64,000 nt of DNA from the NCBI RefSeq assembly GCF_033958435.1, contig NC_134152.1, positions 12,572,001 to 12,636,000 of the forward strand, given 5' to 3'. The stretch is from Carettochelys insculpta (Eukaryota > Chordata > Testudines > Carettochelyidae). The number at the start of each line of letters is the position of its first letter. The stretch's first letter is position 1. The notes under the pieces were generated by a model, which saw nothing but the letters and a program-made list of their open reading frames with translations, was not told the DNA's origin and did no database searches. A program made the translations under genes and the position numbers. Below are positions 32,300-42,090 of the stretch, piece by piece.

Positions 32300-33636
32300 G
32301 GGGAGATTCCCACCTGTCCCCCCGGTCTTCCTCTGCCGCCAAAATGCTCAGGGCAGCCACCTGCTCTTCCTGGTACCGCCAAGGTTTTAGTAAGTTAACA
32401 TGGTAGACCTGCTCAATCTTCCGACTACCTGGTTGTCGTATCTTGTAGTTTACCTCCCCAGTGGCCTCAATCACCTCATGGGGCCCTGCCACTGGGCTAG
32501 GAGTTTGCTCTCAGCTGTTGGGACCAATATCATCACCTGGTCCCCTACATTGAATTTCTGGACAGTAGCCTTTCGGTTATAGTATGCCCGCTGGGCTTCT
32601 TGGGCCTGTTCCAGGTGCTCCCAGGCAATGTGCTTAACCTTGTCGATTCGGTCCTTCATCTGGAGCACGTGCTGAATTATATTGCGCCCATGGTTCGGCT
32701 GCTCCTCCTAGGTCTCTTTGGCGAGGTCCAGGATGCCTCGGGAGTTCTGCCCATACAATAGCTCAAACGGAGAGAACCCTGTGGAGGCCTGGGGAACCTC
32801 CCACATGGCAAACATTAGGTATGTGAACAGGGCATCCCAGTCTCTCACGTCCTGGCTCACTACCTTGCAAATCATGCTTTTGAGGGTGTGATTGAACCGT
32901 TCAATGAGGCCATCTATCTGTGGATGGTATACTGACGTCCTCAGGGCTCGGATGTGGAGTAATGCACACAAATCTTTCATGAGTTTGAAGACGAAGGGTG
33001 TACCTTGGTCCATTAATATCTCCCAGGGGATTCCGACTCTGGCGAAGATCTGTACTAGCTCCCTCGCAATGGACTTTGAGTGAGCATTCCTCAGGGGTAC
33101 CACCTCTGGGTATTGGGTGGCATAGTCCAGGGCTACCAAGATGTATCGGTGTCCTCGGGCTGACCTCTCCAGTGAGATGACTAGATCCATGGCTATCTTC
33201 TCAAAGGGGATCTCAATAATGGGTAGGGGCACAACGGGGCTCTCAGATGAGGTTGCGGTCCATGCAGCTGCCACTCAGGGCAGGAGGCACAGAAACACTG
33301 GACTTCTACATATACCCCAGGCCAAAAGAACCTCTGCAAGATCCAGTTTAGGGTCTTCTCAACCCCAAGGTGATCCACAAACAGATGGCTATGGGCTAAG
33401 TCCATTACTGCCCTCCGATGTCTTTGGGGCACCAGAAGTTGCTCCCCTGGCTGGTCCTGTACTTTCCCTACATGGTATAGTAGGTCTCCCCTAATTATGT
33501 TGCATGGTCCCGGTCCTTTGGCTCTTCCCTCCACAGGTACCCCATTCACCTCCACTACCTCCTGACATATGTTTTGGTATACCGGGTCTTCAGCCTGGTG
33601 CCATGCAGTTTGGGATGGAGGACCTGATATCCTCAA
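32300..33636 (-). pseudogene. Gypsy integrase, located upstream of RT
   Basis: On -: an HHCC zinc finger (HSHLFVDHLG..., FCASCPEWQL, about 33410-33280), a DDE core with Asp in IAMDLVISL, Asp in LMDQGTPFV and Glu in DGLIERFNHTLKSM (33274-32708 open for 188 codons), then a C-terminal domain FNVGDQVMILVPTAESKLLA and KIRQPGSRKIEQVYHVNLLK (32570-32390). The residues of the DDE triad are visible. The domain lies 5' of RT in the same direction with no intervening LTR, so the order is not a nesting artefact. Stops between the finger and core and near 32700 break it. Confidence 0.88.
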
Positions 33637-34018
33637 GCTCAGGGGAAGCTCCCTCTTCTTCTGATCCTGGGACCCCCATAGTACTGGGCCCAGCCTTGGG
33701 TTCCTCTATCTCTTGGGTTGCCCTCCTCCCTGTGGGTTCAGCCTCTTCCTCCACCAGGGCTAGTCCCGCATCCCAGGACAGGATTCAGGTACCCAGCTAT
33801 TTGGCTGCCCTCTTCTCATGCCTCGACTTCTGCAGTTTCCCAGGTGCAGCAAAGAGGTCCTGGGAGAACTCATGGAAAAAACGGGGGTGACACCTCTACT
33901 CTCCCTCCCTCCGTGGGCAACAGATTGCCCAAGCCAGGGAAGTCCCACCTAATCATCACCAAGTAGGGGAGCCTTCGTACCACCCCTGCTGTCACTCTTG
34001 TGACGTTTTCTTGGAGCT

Positions 34019-34237
34019 CTATTCACATGGGGATGACTGGGTAATAACACATCTCCCCATGCACACAGGATATCCTTGTGCGCTTGGCTCGGATAAGCTG
34101 GTCTTGCCCACCAGCTGCCCTGAGACTAATGTGAGGGCACTCCCTGAGTCCACCAGGGCCATAGTCTCCACACCATTCATTTTCACGGGCTGGGAATACC
34201 AGTGGGGGGCCATTGCAATGCCCACCACATCTATCAT
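34019..34237 (-). pseudogene. Gypsy aspartic protease
   Basis: On -: VKMNGVETMALVDSGSALTL, with the retropepsin active site DSG at about 34150 (LVDSGSALT). It would dimerise and cleave gag-pol. About 380 bp of Pro/Glu-rich linker follow before the integrase finger. Short and out of frame with gag. Confidence 0.8.
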
Positions 34238-34289
34238 GCTGCAGAGCCCCCCCAGGTCCCCAAAGCTGCACTTGCATGGGGTCGTCCAC

Positions 34290-35274
34290 TTTTGGGCAGT
34301 ACACTGCTATGTGCCTCAGTTCCCTGCATGCATAACGTTTATACCCCACATGGAGCATCCACCTTCCCTTAGGGCTGCTAGGTCTCATACATGAATCTTC
34401 TTTCTCTGGCCGCCAAGTCCTCTGGGGACATCTGGTTGCCCCTCCCTCTCCTTTCTCCTGCCCCCAACCCTGCCTAGGGGCTCTAATGGCTGGGCCCAGG
34501 GAGTAGGAGGGGCCCACTTGCCCCATCAGGCTTCCTCCACAAGGGATCATGTGAGAGCTCGGGTTGTTGACTGTCTCTCCATGAGAGCCACCATTTTGTC
34601 ATACAAGGACGGGTCATTCTGGCAGACCCATCCCCAAAGGTCTGGCAGTAGCCCCCTCAGGTACCGGTCCAATACAATGGTCTTCAGGATCTTCTCTGGG
34701 CCATGAGTCTTGGGCTGTAGCCATCTTCAGGCCCAGTGGATTAAACCAAACAGCTGGGCCTTCGGTGCTTTTCCCTCCTGGTACTTGCATTCATGGAACC
34801 TCTGGGCTCTGATGGCTGTTGTCACCCCAGTCTGGGCCAGGATCTCAGCCTTCAGTTGGGCGTAATCTGCAGCCACCCCGCCTTTGGTAGATCAAAGTAG
34901 GCCTTCTGGGCCTTTCCACAGAGGAATAGGGCCAGGATGTTGGTCCATTGGTCTCGGGGCCAGCCTTCCTGTATGGCCATCCTCTTAAAGGCCAAAAGGT
35001 ATGCTTCTATGTCATCCTCCCCTGTCATTTTCTGGAGACAGTTGCTAGCCCGCAAGGGTCTAGTCCTGTCTAGGCCGTGCACCCGAGCAATCAGGGCTTG
35101 CAGCTGTGCTACGACCTCCCTGAAGGTGGCTCGGTCATGGGCTGCCTGGCTCATGAGCAGCTGGTTAGTCTCCTGCTGGAGCCACAGGGCCTCCTGCTGG
35201 GTGGCTGCATATGCCCGGGTGGCTTCCTGCTGTGCTGCAGTGCCTTGTACGAGGGCTTTCACCACGTCTTCCAT
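34290..35274 (-). pseudogene. Gypsy gag with capsid-like domain and decayed CCHC knuckle
   Basis: Start at 35274 ([19 protein letters not shown]). An Ala/Gln-rich coiled-coil-like region is followed by a capsid block [19 protein letters not shown] and [18 protein letters not shown] (about 35010-34890), open to 34852. Downstream are [15 protein letters not shown] and [15 protein letters not shown] pieces in other frames, then ACRELRHIAVYC (about 34325-34290), a CCHC knuckle whose first Cys is lost. This capsid type is the proposed source of the vertebrate SCAN domain. Forms the virus-like particle in active relatives. Confidence 0.82.
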
Positions 35275-35331
35275 CCCTCTTTTCTTTGAGTTCCTCTAAG
35301 TGGGTCTACTGCAGGGTCTCACATCAGCACT

Positions 35332-35352
35332 CCGATCCCACCACTGCCACCA
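35332..35352 (-). promoter_or_regulatory. Candidate primer binding site
   Basis: On - the sequence just inside the 5' LTR reads TGGTGGCAGTGGTGGGATCG, beginning with the TGG that pairs with a tRNA CCA end. The tRNA is not identified. Confidence 0.35.
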
Positions 35353-35616
35353 CAAGTGGTGAGGCTGGCCTGGCCCCCGAGGCTCCAGGCCCCTGTTTAT
35401 TCCACTCTCCTACGGCCAGGTCACCATTGCCCTTGAGACGGGGGAAGCGGTGGGGGGGGGTTGGTGGTCAGAGGGGAACCCAGGCCCCACCCACTCATTC
35501 CAGGTTCCAATCCAGGGTCCCTGTGTGGCTGCTGGTGGTTGGGGGAGGGCTCCCCTCGTGATTAGGACCACAGCTCTTCCCTGGGTCACTTCCCCAGACA
35601 CGTCATCCCTCCCCCG

Positions 35617-35779
35617 GAAGTACCAGGAGGGAAAAGCAACGAGGGTCTAGCTGTTTGGTTTAATCCACCTGGCCCAAAGATGGCTACAGCCCAAGACTCA
35701 TGGCCCAGAGAAGATCCTGAAGACCATTGTATTGGACCGGTACATGAGGGGGCTACCGCCAGACCTTCGGGGATGGGTA
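35617..35779 (+). repeat. Inverted copy of a gag segment inside the 5' LTR
   Basis: AAGTACCAGGAGGGAAAAGC, TTTGGTTTAATCCAC, GAAGATCCTGAAGACCATTG and GGCTACCGCCAGACC match the reverse complement of 34789-34625 (gag) with few differences. The left LTR lacks this block at the corresponding place (near 21000). Confidence 0.85.
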
Positions 35780-35929
35780 GTGGCCGTAGCCTGTTCCCCC
35801 TTCTGGCTTGGCTCCTCTTGCATGTTCAGCCTGCTTGGCCTTACACCCAATCTCAGGGCCTCCTGGGCAGGGCTTTAGCCCCTCGTGGCTGAGCACTCCT
35901 CTCCTCTTGGTGCCTCTAGAAAACTCCTT

Positions 35930-35958
35930 TTGCTTTGCTTTGCTTTGCTTTGCTTTGC
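35930..35958 (+). repeat. (TTTGC)n microsatellite in the right LTR
   Basis: Five or six TTTGC units, the short counterpart of the TTTTGC array in the left LTR. Confidence 0.85.
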
Positions 35959-35970
35959 TGTTCTGTCCTG

Positions 35971-36275
35971 TTCTGTTCTTGGTGGTGATGGGGGACTTCA
36001 ACTCTCTGGCCATCTGTTGGGAAAATAGCACAGAGAGGCACAGATTATCCAACAAGTTCTTGGAATGTATTGGAGACAATTTTTTTATTTCAAAAGGTGG
36101 ACCTATTTGAAAGTAGGAGGCAGCTTGGACAGAAGTGATCATGAAATGATAAAGGTCATGATTCTAAGGAATGGTGGTAGGGAAAACAGTAAAATGAAGC
36201 CAATGGATTTCAAGAAGGCAGACTTTAGCAAGCTTGGGGAGCTGGTAGGAAAGGTCCCATGGGAAGCAGGACTAA
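35971..36275 (+). pseudogene. CR1 endonuclease-domain fragment
   Basis: Reads [20 protein letters not shown] and [10 protein letters not shown], then after a deletion KVGGSLDRSDHEMIKVMIL and GELVGKVPWEAGLR. The GDFN and SDHE boxes are those of the AP endonuclease of CR1 ORF2. Both ends are truncated: the LTR lies upstream and a MITE-like sequence downstream. Confidence 0.8.
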
Positions 36276-36518
36276 GACTGTGTCTGCATGAACCCTCTCC
36301 TTTTGGAAGGGGCATGTTAATGAGGGAGTTCAAAAGCTGCTAATGAGGTGCTGCATAATGTTAGGTACAGCAATTTAAAGTGCTGCTTTCGAATCCTATG
36401 CTACCCGTGTAGCTGGGGGCCTTTCAAAACAACCCCCGCAGTCTTCAAAAGCCCCTTCTTCTGAAAACAAATGGGAAGAAGGGGCTTTTGAAATCCCAGG
36501 GGTCTTTTGTAATCCATC
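36276..36518. mobile_element. Partial foldback MITE (second type)
   Basis: Begins GACTGTGTCTGCATGAACCC and includes TTTTGGAAGGGGCATGTTAA and an internal inverted repeat (GCCCCTTCTTC at about 36449, GAAGAAGGGGC at about 36474). The matching right terminus is missing, where a CR1 fragment begins. A relative is at 39200-39291. Confidence 0.6.
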
Positions 36519-36812
36519 TTCTTTGGAACCCCCCTTCAGGGAGTTGAAGGCTGCTATCAAATTCTCTCTCTTCTCTTCTGTAAATTAAATAAGTCCAAAA
36601 TCATCAGCCACTCCTCATAAGTCATACACTCCAGACTGCAATCATCTTTGCTGCTTTTCACTGGACTCTCTCCAATGCATCCACAGCCTTTCTGTAGTAA
36701 GTAGGGGGGAGCGGAATTGGATGCAATACTCCAGATGTGGCTTCACCAGCGCCAAATAAAGGAAAATAATTACTTTCCTAGATCTGCTGGCAATGCTTCT
36801 ACTAATGTACCC

Positions 36813-38308
36813 TGTAACGACCTTGGCCTGTGGCAGTCACCCCCTCTAGGTGGCGCGGGCCAACACAGCTTGCCCCTCCATGTCTGGCCAATGCTGGGGC
36901 CTTGTCCCCTTTAAGGGACAGCTGGAGGCAAGCAAACAGTTTGGGGAGCCCTGCCCTCAGTCCAGGGTGGGACAGCAGCCACACAAACAGTTTGGGAGCC
37001 CAGCCCTCAGTTCAGGGCGGGGCTGCAAGTACGCTGCTATCCACCAAATGGGGTGGCTTTGGAGAGGCGAGGGGCTGCCCCTCCAGGGAGGTGGGGTAGG
37101 GAGACACAGGCCCTCCCACTCCACTGTGTCCCTGCCCAGGGCCCTACTGATTGCTCGCACCGGCCGTGTCTACACGTGCCCCAAACTTTGAAATGGCCAC
37201 GCAAATGGCCATTTCAAAGTTTACTAATGAAGCGCTGAAATGCATATTCAGCGCTTCATTAGCATGCGAGCCGCCACGGCGCTTCGAAATTGATGCGCCT
37301 TGCCGCCGTGCGGCACGTCCAGATGGGGCTCCTTTTCGAAAGGACCCTGCCTACTTCGAAGTCCCCTTATTCCCGTGAGCAAATGGGAATAAGGGGACTT
37401 CAAAGTAGGCAGGGTCCTTTCGAAATGGAGCCCTGTCTGGACGCGACGCGCGGCGGCAAGGTGCGTCAATTTCGAAGCGCCGCAGCGGCTCACATGCTAA
37501 TGAAGCGCTGAATATGCACTTCAGCGCTTCATTAGTAAACTTCGAAATGGCCATTTGCGTGGCCATTTCGAAGTTTGGGGCACGTGTAGACGTAGCCACC
37601 CTGAGCTTTGTAGTGGGGATCCAGGCCACAGCACACCACCATGGGCTCAGGGGGAGCATTCCCTGGGCCACTTCCTACTTAGACCTCCATCGGCGCTGGG
37701 TCCCAGTCGGCTTGGGCCGCCAGTCCAGGCTGGTGGTCTCCTCCGGGTAGGTCACCCTCATTAGGTCTGGCCAGTAGGACATCTCCACGACGTTCAGATA
37801 GTCCACCGGTGGCAGAACCGTGGGTTCCGGACAGTCAGAGGCCTCATTGCTGTGAGCATGAGGCAGGACCCCCGGACTGTGCTCTTCTGGAACCCCAGGG
37901 TAACTAGCCATGGGCAGTCTCTCTGGTCCTGGCAGGGCCTCGGGGGAGGGGGGTCCTCCACTGGCACGAGGGCCCTGGTAGGTCCAGGAAGTCAGGGTAG
38001 CGGCCCAATGGCAGGCTTGGCTGTGGCTGCCCGTGCTGGTCTGGGCCGCTGGGGGGCAGCTCTCACCGGCAGGATGGTCAGCAGTGGGTCCCCAGCTCCT
38101 GGCACCCAGGAGCCTTGTCAGAGCCCTCTGCCCTGCTTGGAGACACAGCCTTTAGTGGATCTTGAGCCCCGCCCCTGGCCCTTCTGTGTGTAGACGCCGC
38201 CCTCTGAGGGGCAGGGCACAGGTGTTCCAGCTCTGGACCTGCCCACCAGGGTCTCTGAGTGGCCTTCTCCACCTCTGAGTCAGGGAGAGGCCACAGCACC
38301 TTGCTACG
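36813..38308. mobile_element. LTR-like insertion within CR1 (possible solo LTR)
   Basis: Begins TGTAACGACCTTGG and ends TTGCTACG, i.e. roughly complementary TGTAAC/GCTACG ends, flanked by the 5-bp duplication TACCC (36808-36812 and 38309-38313). After removing the MITE inside it (37162-37597) about 1.06 kb remains, GC-rich, without a recognisable protein domain. TG-start and a 5-bp duplication suggest a solo LTR; the family is unknown. Confidence 0.55.
37162..37597. mobile_element. Foldback MITE with Harbinger-type ends (ACACGTG subtype)
   Basis: 436 bp, palindromic, same family as 19499-19926. Ends GGCCGTGTCTACACGTGCCC and, on -, GGCTACGTCTACACGTGCCC. Perfect 3-bp duplication ACC (37159-37161 and 37598-37600). 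Internal arms contain AATGGCCATTTC, CATTAGCATG and AAGTCCCCTTATTCCC. Confidence 0.9.
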
Positions 38309-38860
38309 TACCCCAATATGCCATTAGTTTCCTTGGCTGTAAGGGCACATTTTTGTTGGTCCCCAGCCTGTAACAGTGCTTGAAAATCTTCCATCCAAAG
38401 TGCAATACTATGCACTATTATTCATTGAACCTCATCAGATTTCTTTTGGCACCATTCTCCACTTTGTCTCAATCATTCTGGACTCTGTCCCTACCCTCCA
38501 GCATGCCATCCTCTCCCTCTAGCTTAGTGTCATCTGCAAACTTGCTGAGGGTGCAGTCCATCCCCTCATCCAGGTCATTAATAAGGATGTTGAAGAAAAT
38601 CAGCCCCAGAACCAAATCTTTGAGCTCTCCGCCTGATACTGATTGCCAACAAGACATCAAGCTGTTGATCACTACCCCTTAAGCCTGGTGATCTAGTTAG
38701 CTTTCTCTCCACCTTACAGTTCATTTATCAAATTCATACTTTAACTTACTGGCAAGAATACTGTGGGAGACTACATTGAAAGAATTGCTAAAGTCAAGGT
38801 ATATCACATCCATAGAACTTCATCCTAGAAAGCTACCAGTTTGACACATGAGAATTTAAG

Positions 38861-39199
38861 GCATGACACACTGAAGACCACAGTCTGATCACTTCCTTTC
38901 ATTTCAAGATCTCTGTAATCTCCTTTGTGCTTGATGTACAGAGGTTGATAACATGCTGTGATTAACAGAGATAGTCCTTTAGCTGAAGTGGTAGAGGTAC
39001 AGATTCAAAACCTGAGATTAGCCCACATGGCTATTTGTAGCACTGTGTAACTTTTCAGGCTGTCTCCATTATATGGATAAACTCTACAGTGTATCCTAGT
39101 TTCTGAGATGATATAAATAGTTAATTCTCATATTTGTCAGTCTGAGTCTTTTGCTGAGTTCATTTGATAGCCAAACTTTTCAAGTTCCAGTATTATGAA
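38861..39199. other. Anonymous spacer
   Basis: AT-rich. The first part may be further decayed CR1; nothing firm. Confidence 0.4.
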
Positions 39200-39291
39200 T
39201 TCATTCCAATAGTGCTAATCATAATGAATTCATCTGGTATTCCCTCATTAACATACCCCTTCCGAAAGAGGGGGGCTCATGTAGACACAGC
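39200..39291. mobile_element. MITE fragment
   Basis: CCCTCATTAACATACCCCTT, CCGAAAGAGGGGGGCTCATG and the terminus TGTAGACACAGCC mirror the left end of the partial MITE at 36276-36518. Confidence 0.5.
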
Positions 39292-39299
39292 CAGAGTGA

Positions 39300-39722
39300 A
39301 AACAATTGAATACAGCTGGCATTTTTTCAAAGGCACATTAATACAGGTGAAGGGATATATTACTCCACTGCACAGGAAAGATAGAAAGTATAACGAGACC
39401 GTCCTGGCTTAACTAGTAGATCTTAAATTATCTAAGTATCAAAAAAGGAGTCCTATAAAACGTGGAAACAAGGTCAAATCACAAAGAATGAATATAAACA
39501 AATAACACAAATATGCAGAGGCAAAATTACAAATTTGAGGACAAAATGAGGTCAATTTAGCTAGAGACATAAGGAAAAATTCTACAAATATATTAGAAAC
39601 AAGAAGAAGACCAAGGACTGGGTAGGTCCATTACTCAGGAAAGAAAGGAGAACAATGACAGAAAATGTGGAAACGGCAAAGGTGCTTAACAACTTCATTT
39701 TTTCAGTTTTCACCAAGAAGTG
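39300..39722 (+). mobile_element. Old CR1 fragment (ORF2, between endonuclease and RT)
   Basis: Nucleotide resemblance to the segment before RT in other CR1 copies: CAGCTGGCATTTTTTCAAAG, CTGCACAGGAAAGATAG, AATATGCAGAGGCAAAATTA, ATATTAGAAACAAGAAGAAG and TTTTCACCAAGAAGTGAGG. Heavily mutated and without a useful ORF. It ends where Harbinger copy 4 starts. Confidence 0.75.
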
Positions 39723-41395
39723 AGGAGGTGGGGACCTAGGTGGGGGGGTTGAACTGGAAGAGGGGCTGGGACTGAACTGGGAGGGAGCCAAGGTGGGAGG
39801 ACAGAAGTGGGGGCGGGGCTGGGATGGGAGTAGGGTCAATCACCCGGAGGTGTGGGCAGCTCAGGAGCCTCATCAACCACAGCCTCTCCTACCACCCTGG
39901 GTCTGGGGCCCCCTGTGGGGCTATGATGGGGCTGGGACCATGGGGCATTACGGCTGGGTGGGGGTGCCACAGGCTCTGCCTCTGCAGGGTGTGTGGGGGG
40001 CGGGGCACTGGGGCTGTGCCAGGTGCTTGGCTGGTGCCAGGTCCACCACGCATTAGGCAGCTGCAGGAGGGGTGGCTGTGGGAGGGGCTGTGAGGCTGAG
40101 CGAGGCACGTGGTCCAGGCCTGGGATATGGTGTCCATGCTTCCAGCTAGCCTCAGCGACACCTCCTGCTCCATTGCCATCCAGTTCCAGAGCACCCCAGT
40201 CATGTCCCAGACAACCACCCACTTGGCGGCTGGCTCCTCATCCCTCCAGCTTCATCTTTGGGAAGTCCAGCCACAGCCATGGGGGGATGCGGGCTGGGGC
40301 AATGGTGCAGCCTTCTAGCCCCCTGCGACCACGGCCTGCTCAACTGTGTGGTAGTGGCTGACCGGCAAAGCACTTGTGGAGACAGAAGGGGTCAGGGGGA
40401 TGGCCCATGAGTGTTGACTCCCAACCCCACTCCCCTACCCCACTCCCCTGCTGCCCGATTGGTCTGTGCGATCCTGGATGCACAGAGGTTCCCGCTTGGC
40501 GTGGGTCAGCCCGTATTCTCTCCCCATCACCCATCCTCGGGCACGTGGGCTGGGAGGGCCTTGTCATCATCCCTTGTGACATCCTGCGCACCCCGAATGT
40601 ACTGGCTATGACCTCCCGAGGCTTGGGTAAGATGAGGCTCAGTGATGCCCAACTGGGTGTCCCAGAGGGGAGGGTGATGACAAGGGTCCCATTGCTGAAG
40701 CCCCTGTCATCGTCCTTGGTGTTGGTGGGCCAGGGCTGGTGGTGCTGGAAGGGCCTGCCTCCTCGCTGCTGTCCACAGGGAGAGGAGCTGCGGTGTCCAT
40801 GAGGTACTCCAGGATGGCTGCCTCCCTCAGCCCCAGGAGCCTGTGCAGCTCCCTGTAGCGGGGCAGCGCATGGTCTGTGCCCTCAACTGTCTGGCAGCAT
40901 CATGGGCTTTTATGTAGGTCTGGCAGAGTTCCTTGACCTTAGTGCAGACACTGCTGCTGTTATGGTCAGGGTGGCCTCGGGCAACGAGGCTGTTGGCCAG
41001 CCAATCAAAGGCTTTGGCATTACACTGGTGGCCGCCTGTTTGTCAAAGGACCTCCTCCTCCTGCCACAGAGTGAGGAGGTTCTTCAGCTCCTCCTCGGTC
41101 CAGGAGGCACGGCCCTTGCCCAGGCCCTGTGAGCCCTCAGATCCCTCATCCAGGGCACCCAAGCAGGGAGAGGGATCCTGGCATGCCACCATGGTGGCCG
41201 GGGTGCAGAGGCTAGCTGGTGCTTTATACAGGAGCAGTCCAAGGGAGAGCTCATGCTGCCCTTGCTTGTGGCACACTCTCAGCTTCCTGCTTGGGGACCA
41301 TAGAGCCCTGCCTGGGCTGGCCAGGGTGTCTCCTTCATCCAGGGGTGGAGGGCCCTGCTTGGAGGACTCCTTACTTCGAAGTAAGGAGTGATTAT
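39723..41395 (+). mobile_element. PIF/Harbinger copy 4, Myb half only
   Basis: The right part of a Harbinger: a Myb-like gene on - (about 41140-39836) and, at 41372-41391, CCTTACTTCGAAGTAAGGAG, a palindrome like those near the right end of copy 1. The transposase half and both terminal repeats are missing. Strand is given to match copy 1 (Myb gene on -). Confidence 0.75.
39836..41180 (-). pseudogene. Myb/SANT-like protein of Harbinger copy 4, broken
   Basis: On -: GKGRASWTEEELKNLLTLWQ (about 41115), NAKAFDWLANSLVARGHPDH, KVKELCQTYIKAHDAA (about 41020-40900), all counterparts of the copy 1 trihelix domain. Further on is a Pro/Ala-rich tail (40222-39836) like the second exon of copy 1. A stop follows WQEEEVL and the coiled-coil exon is hard to follow. 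More diverged from copy 1 than copies 2 and 3. Confidence 0.7.
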
Positions 41396-41631
41396 GTTTT
41401 AAAAACATGCAAAGACAGGGGAAAACTTTATTCTTAAATTTGGCTTGTTAATACCCAAAACTGCTTAGCAAAGATATCCATTTAGAAGTCCAATAGAGCC
41501 AGGTAGCCAGAGCTGATGGAGCTAGTCATCCTAATGCTGAGCATTCTGTTTAGCTTTTTCCCACGGTATCAGCCATATTAAAGGGAGCCCCAATGACACA
41601 TCACCCTACACCTTGAGGAAAATGTAACTTC

Positions 41632-42087
41632 AGCTGTGGCCGCACTTGGCCAAAACTTCAAAATGGCCATGCAAATGGCCATTTCGAAGATTACTAATGA
41701 GGTGCTGAATTGAACATTTAGCACCTCATTAACATTAGGACACTTCTGGCCGTGGCACTTCAAACGCTCCGCTTTTGAAAGCGCGTGGCTCGGCGCGGCT
41801 ACATGGGGATCCTTTTCGGAAGGACCCTGCTCCTTTCAATATCCCCTTGTTCCCCTCCACTGAGAGGAATAAGGGGATTTCGAAAGGAGCAGGGTCCTTT
41901 CGAAAAGGACCCCTGTGTAGCCGCACCAAGCCAAGTGCTTTCGAAAGCAGAGCATTTGAAGTGCCGCGGCTGGAAGTGTCCTAATGCTAATGAGGTGCTG
42001 AATATTCAATTCAGCACCTCATTAGTAATCTTTGAAATGGCCATTTGCATGGCCATTTTGAAGTTTTGGCCAAGTGTGGCCACAGCC
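41632..42087. mobile_element. Foldback MITE with Harbinger-like ends (third subtype)
   Basis: 456 bp, palindromic. Ends AGCTGTGGCCGCACTTGGCC and, on -, GGCTGTGGCCACACTTGGCC. Perfect 3-bp duplication TTC (41629-41631 and 42088-42090). Arms contain AATGGCCATGCAAATGGCC, TAATGAGGTGCTGAAT and GAAAGGAGCAGGGTCCTTTC. Confidence 0.88.
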
Positions 42088-42090
42088 TTC

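Larger units (their letters stand above)
30846..35970 (-). mobile_element. Ty3/gypsy-type LTR retrotransposon, Gmr1-like pol order
   Basis: Read on -, the order is 5' LTR (35970-35357), gag (35274), CCHC remnant, protease, integrase (zinc finger, DDE core, C-terminal domain), reverse transcriptase, RNase H (to about 30960), then the LINE insertion and the 3' LTR (21366-20743). Integrase before RT is the Ty1/copia order, but the RT, RNase H and integrase sequences are gypsy-like. That combination defines the Gmr1-like group described from fish and other deuterostomes. Many stops and frameshifts; not active. Confidence 0.88.
35357..35970 (-). mobile_element. 5' LTR of the Gmr1-like element (right copy, disrupted)
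   Basis: Matches the left LTR from GAGGCTGGCCTGGCCCC to the TTTGC microsatellite. It differs by an inserted block at about 35617-35779 that derives from gag. The outer end is lost: after GTTCTGTCCTGTTCTG the sequence becomes a CR1 endonuclease fragment. Confidence 0.8.
36519..38860 (-). mobile_element. CR1 LINE fragment, reverse strand, split by an LTR-like insertion
   Basis: 36519-36812 is the complement of the CR1 C-terminal region (includes GCAATACTCCAGATGTGG and CCAAATAAAGG). It continues at 38309 with ACCCCAATATGCCATTAG and the RT palm up to about 38860 (on -: MINSLMSCWQSVSGGE, DLVLGLIFFNILINDLDEG, KFADDTKLEGE). The two halves are collinear and separated by 1,496 bp of unrelated sequence. 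Confidence 0.85.
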
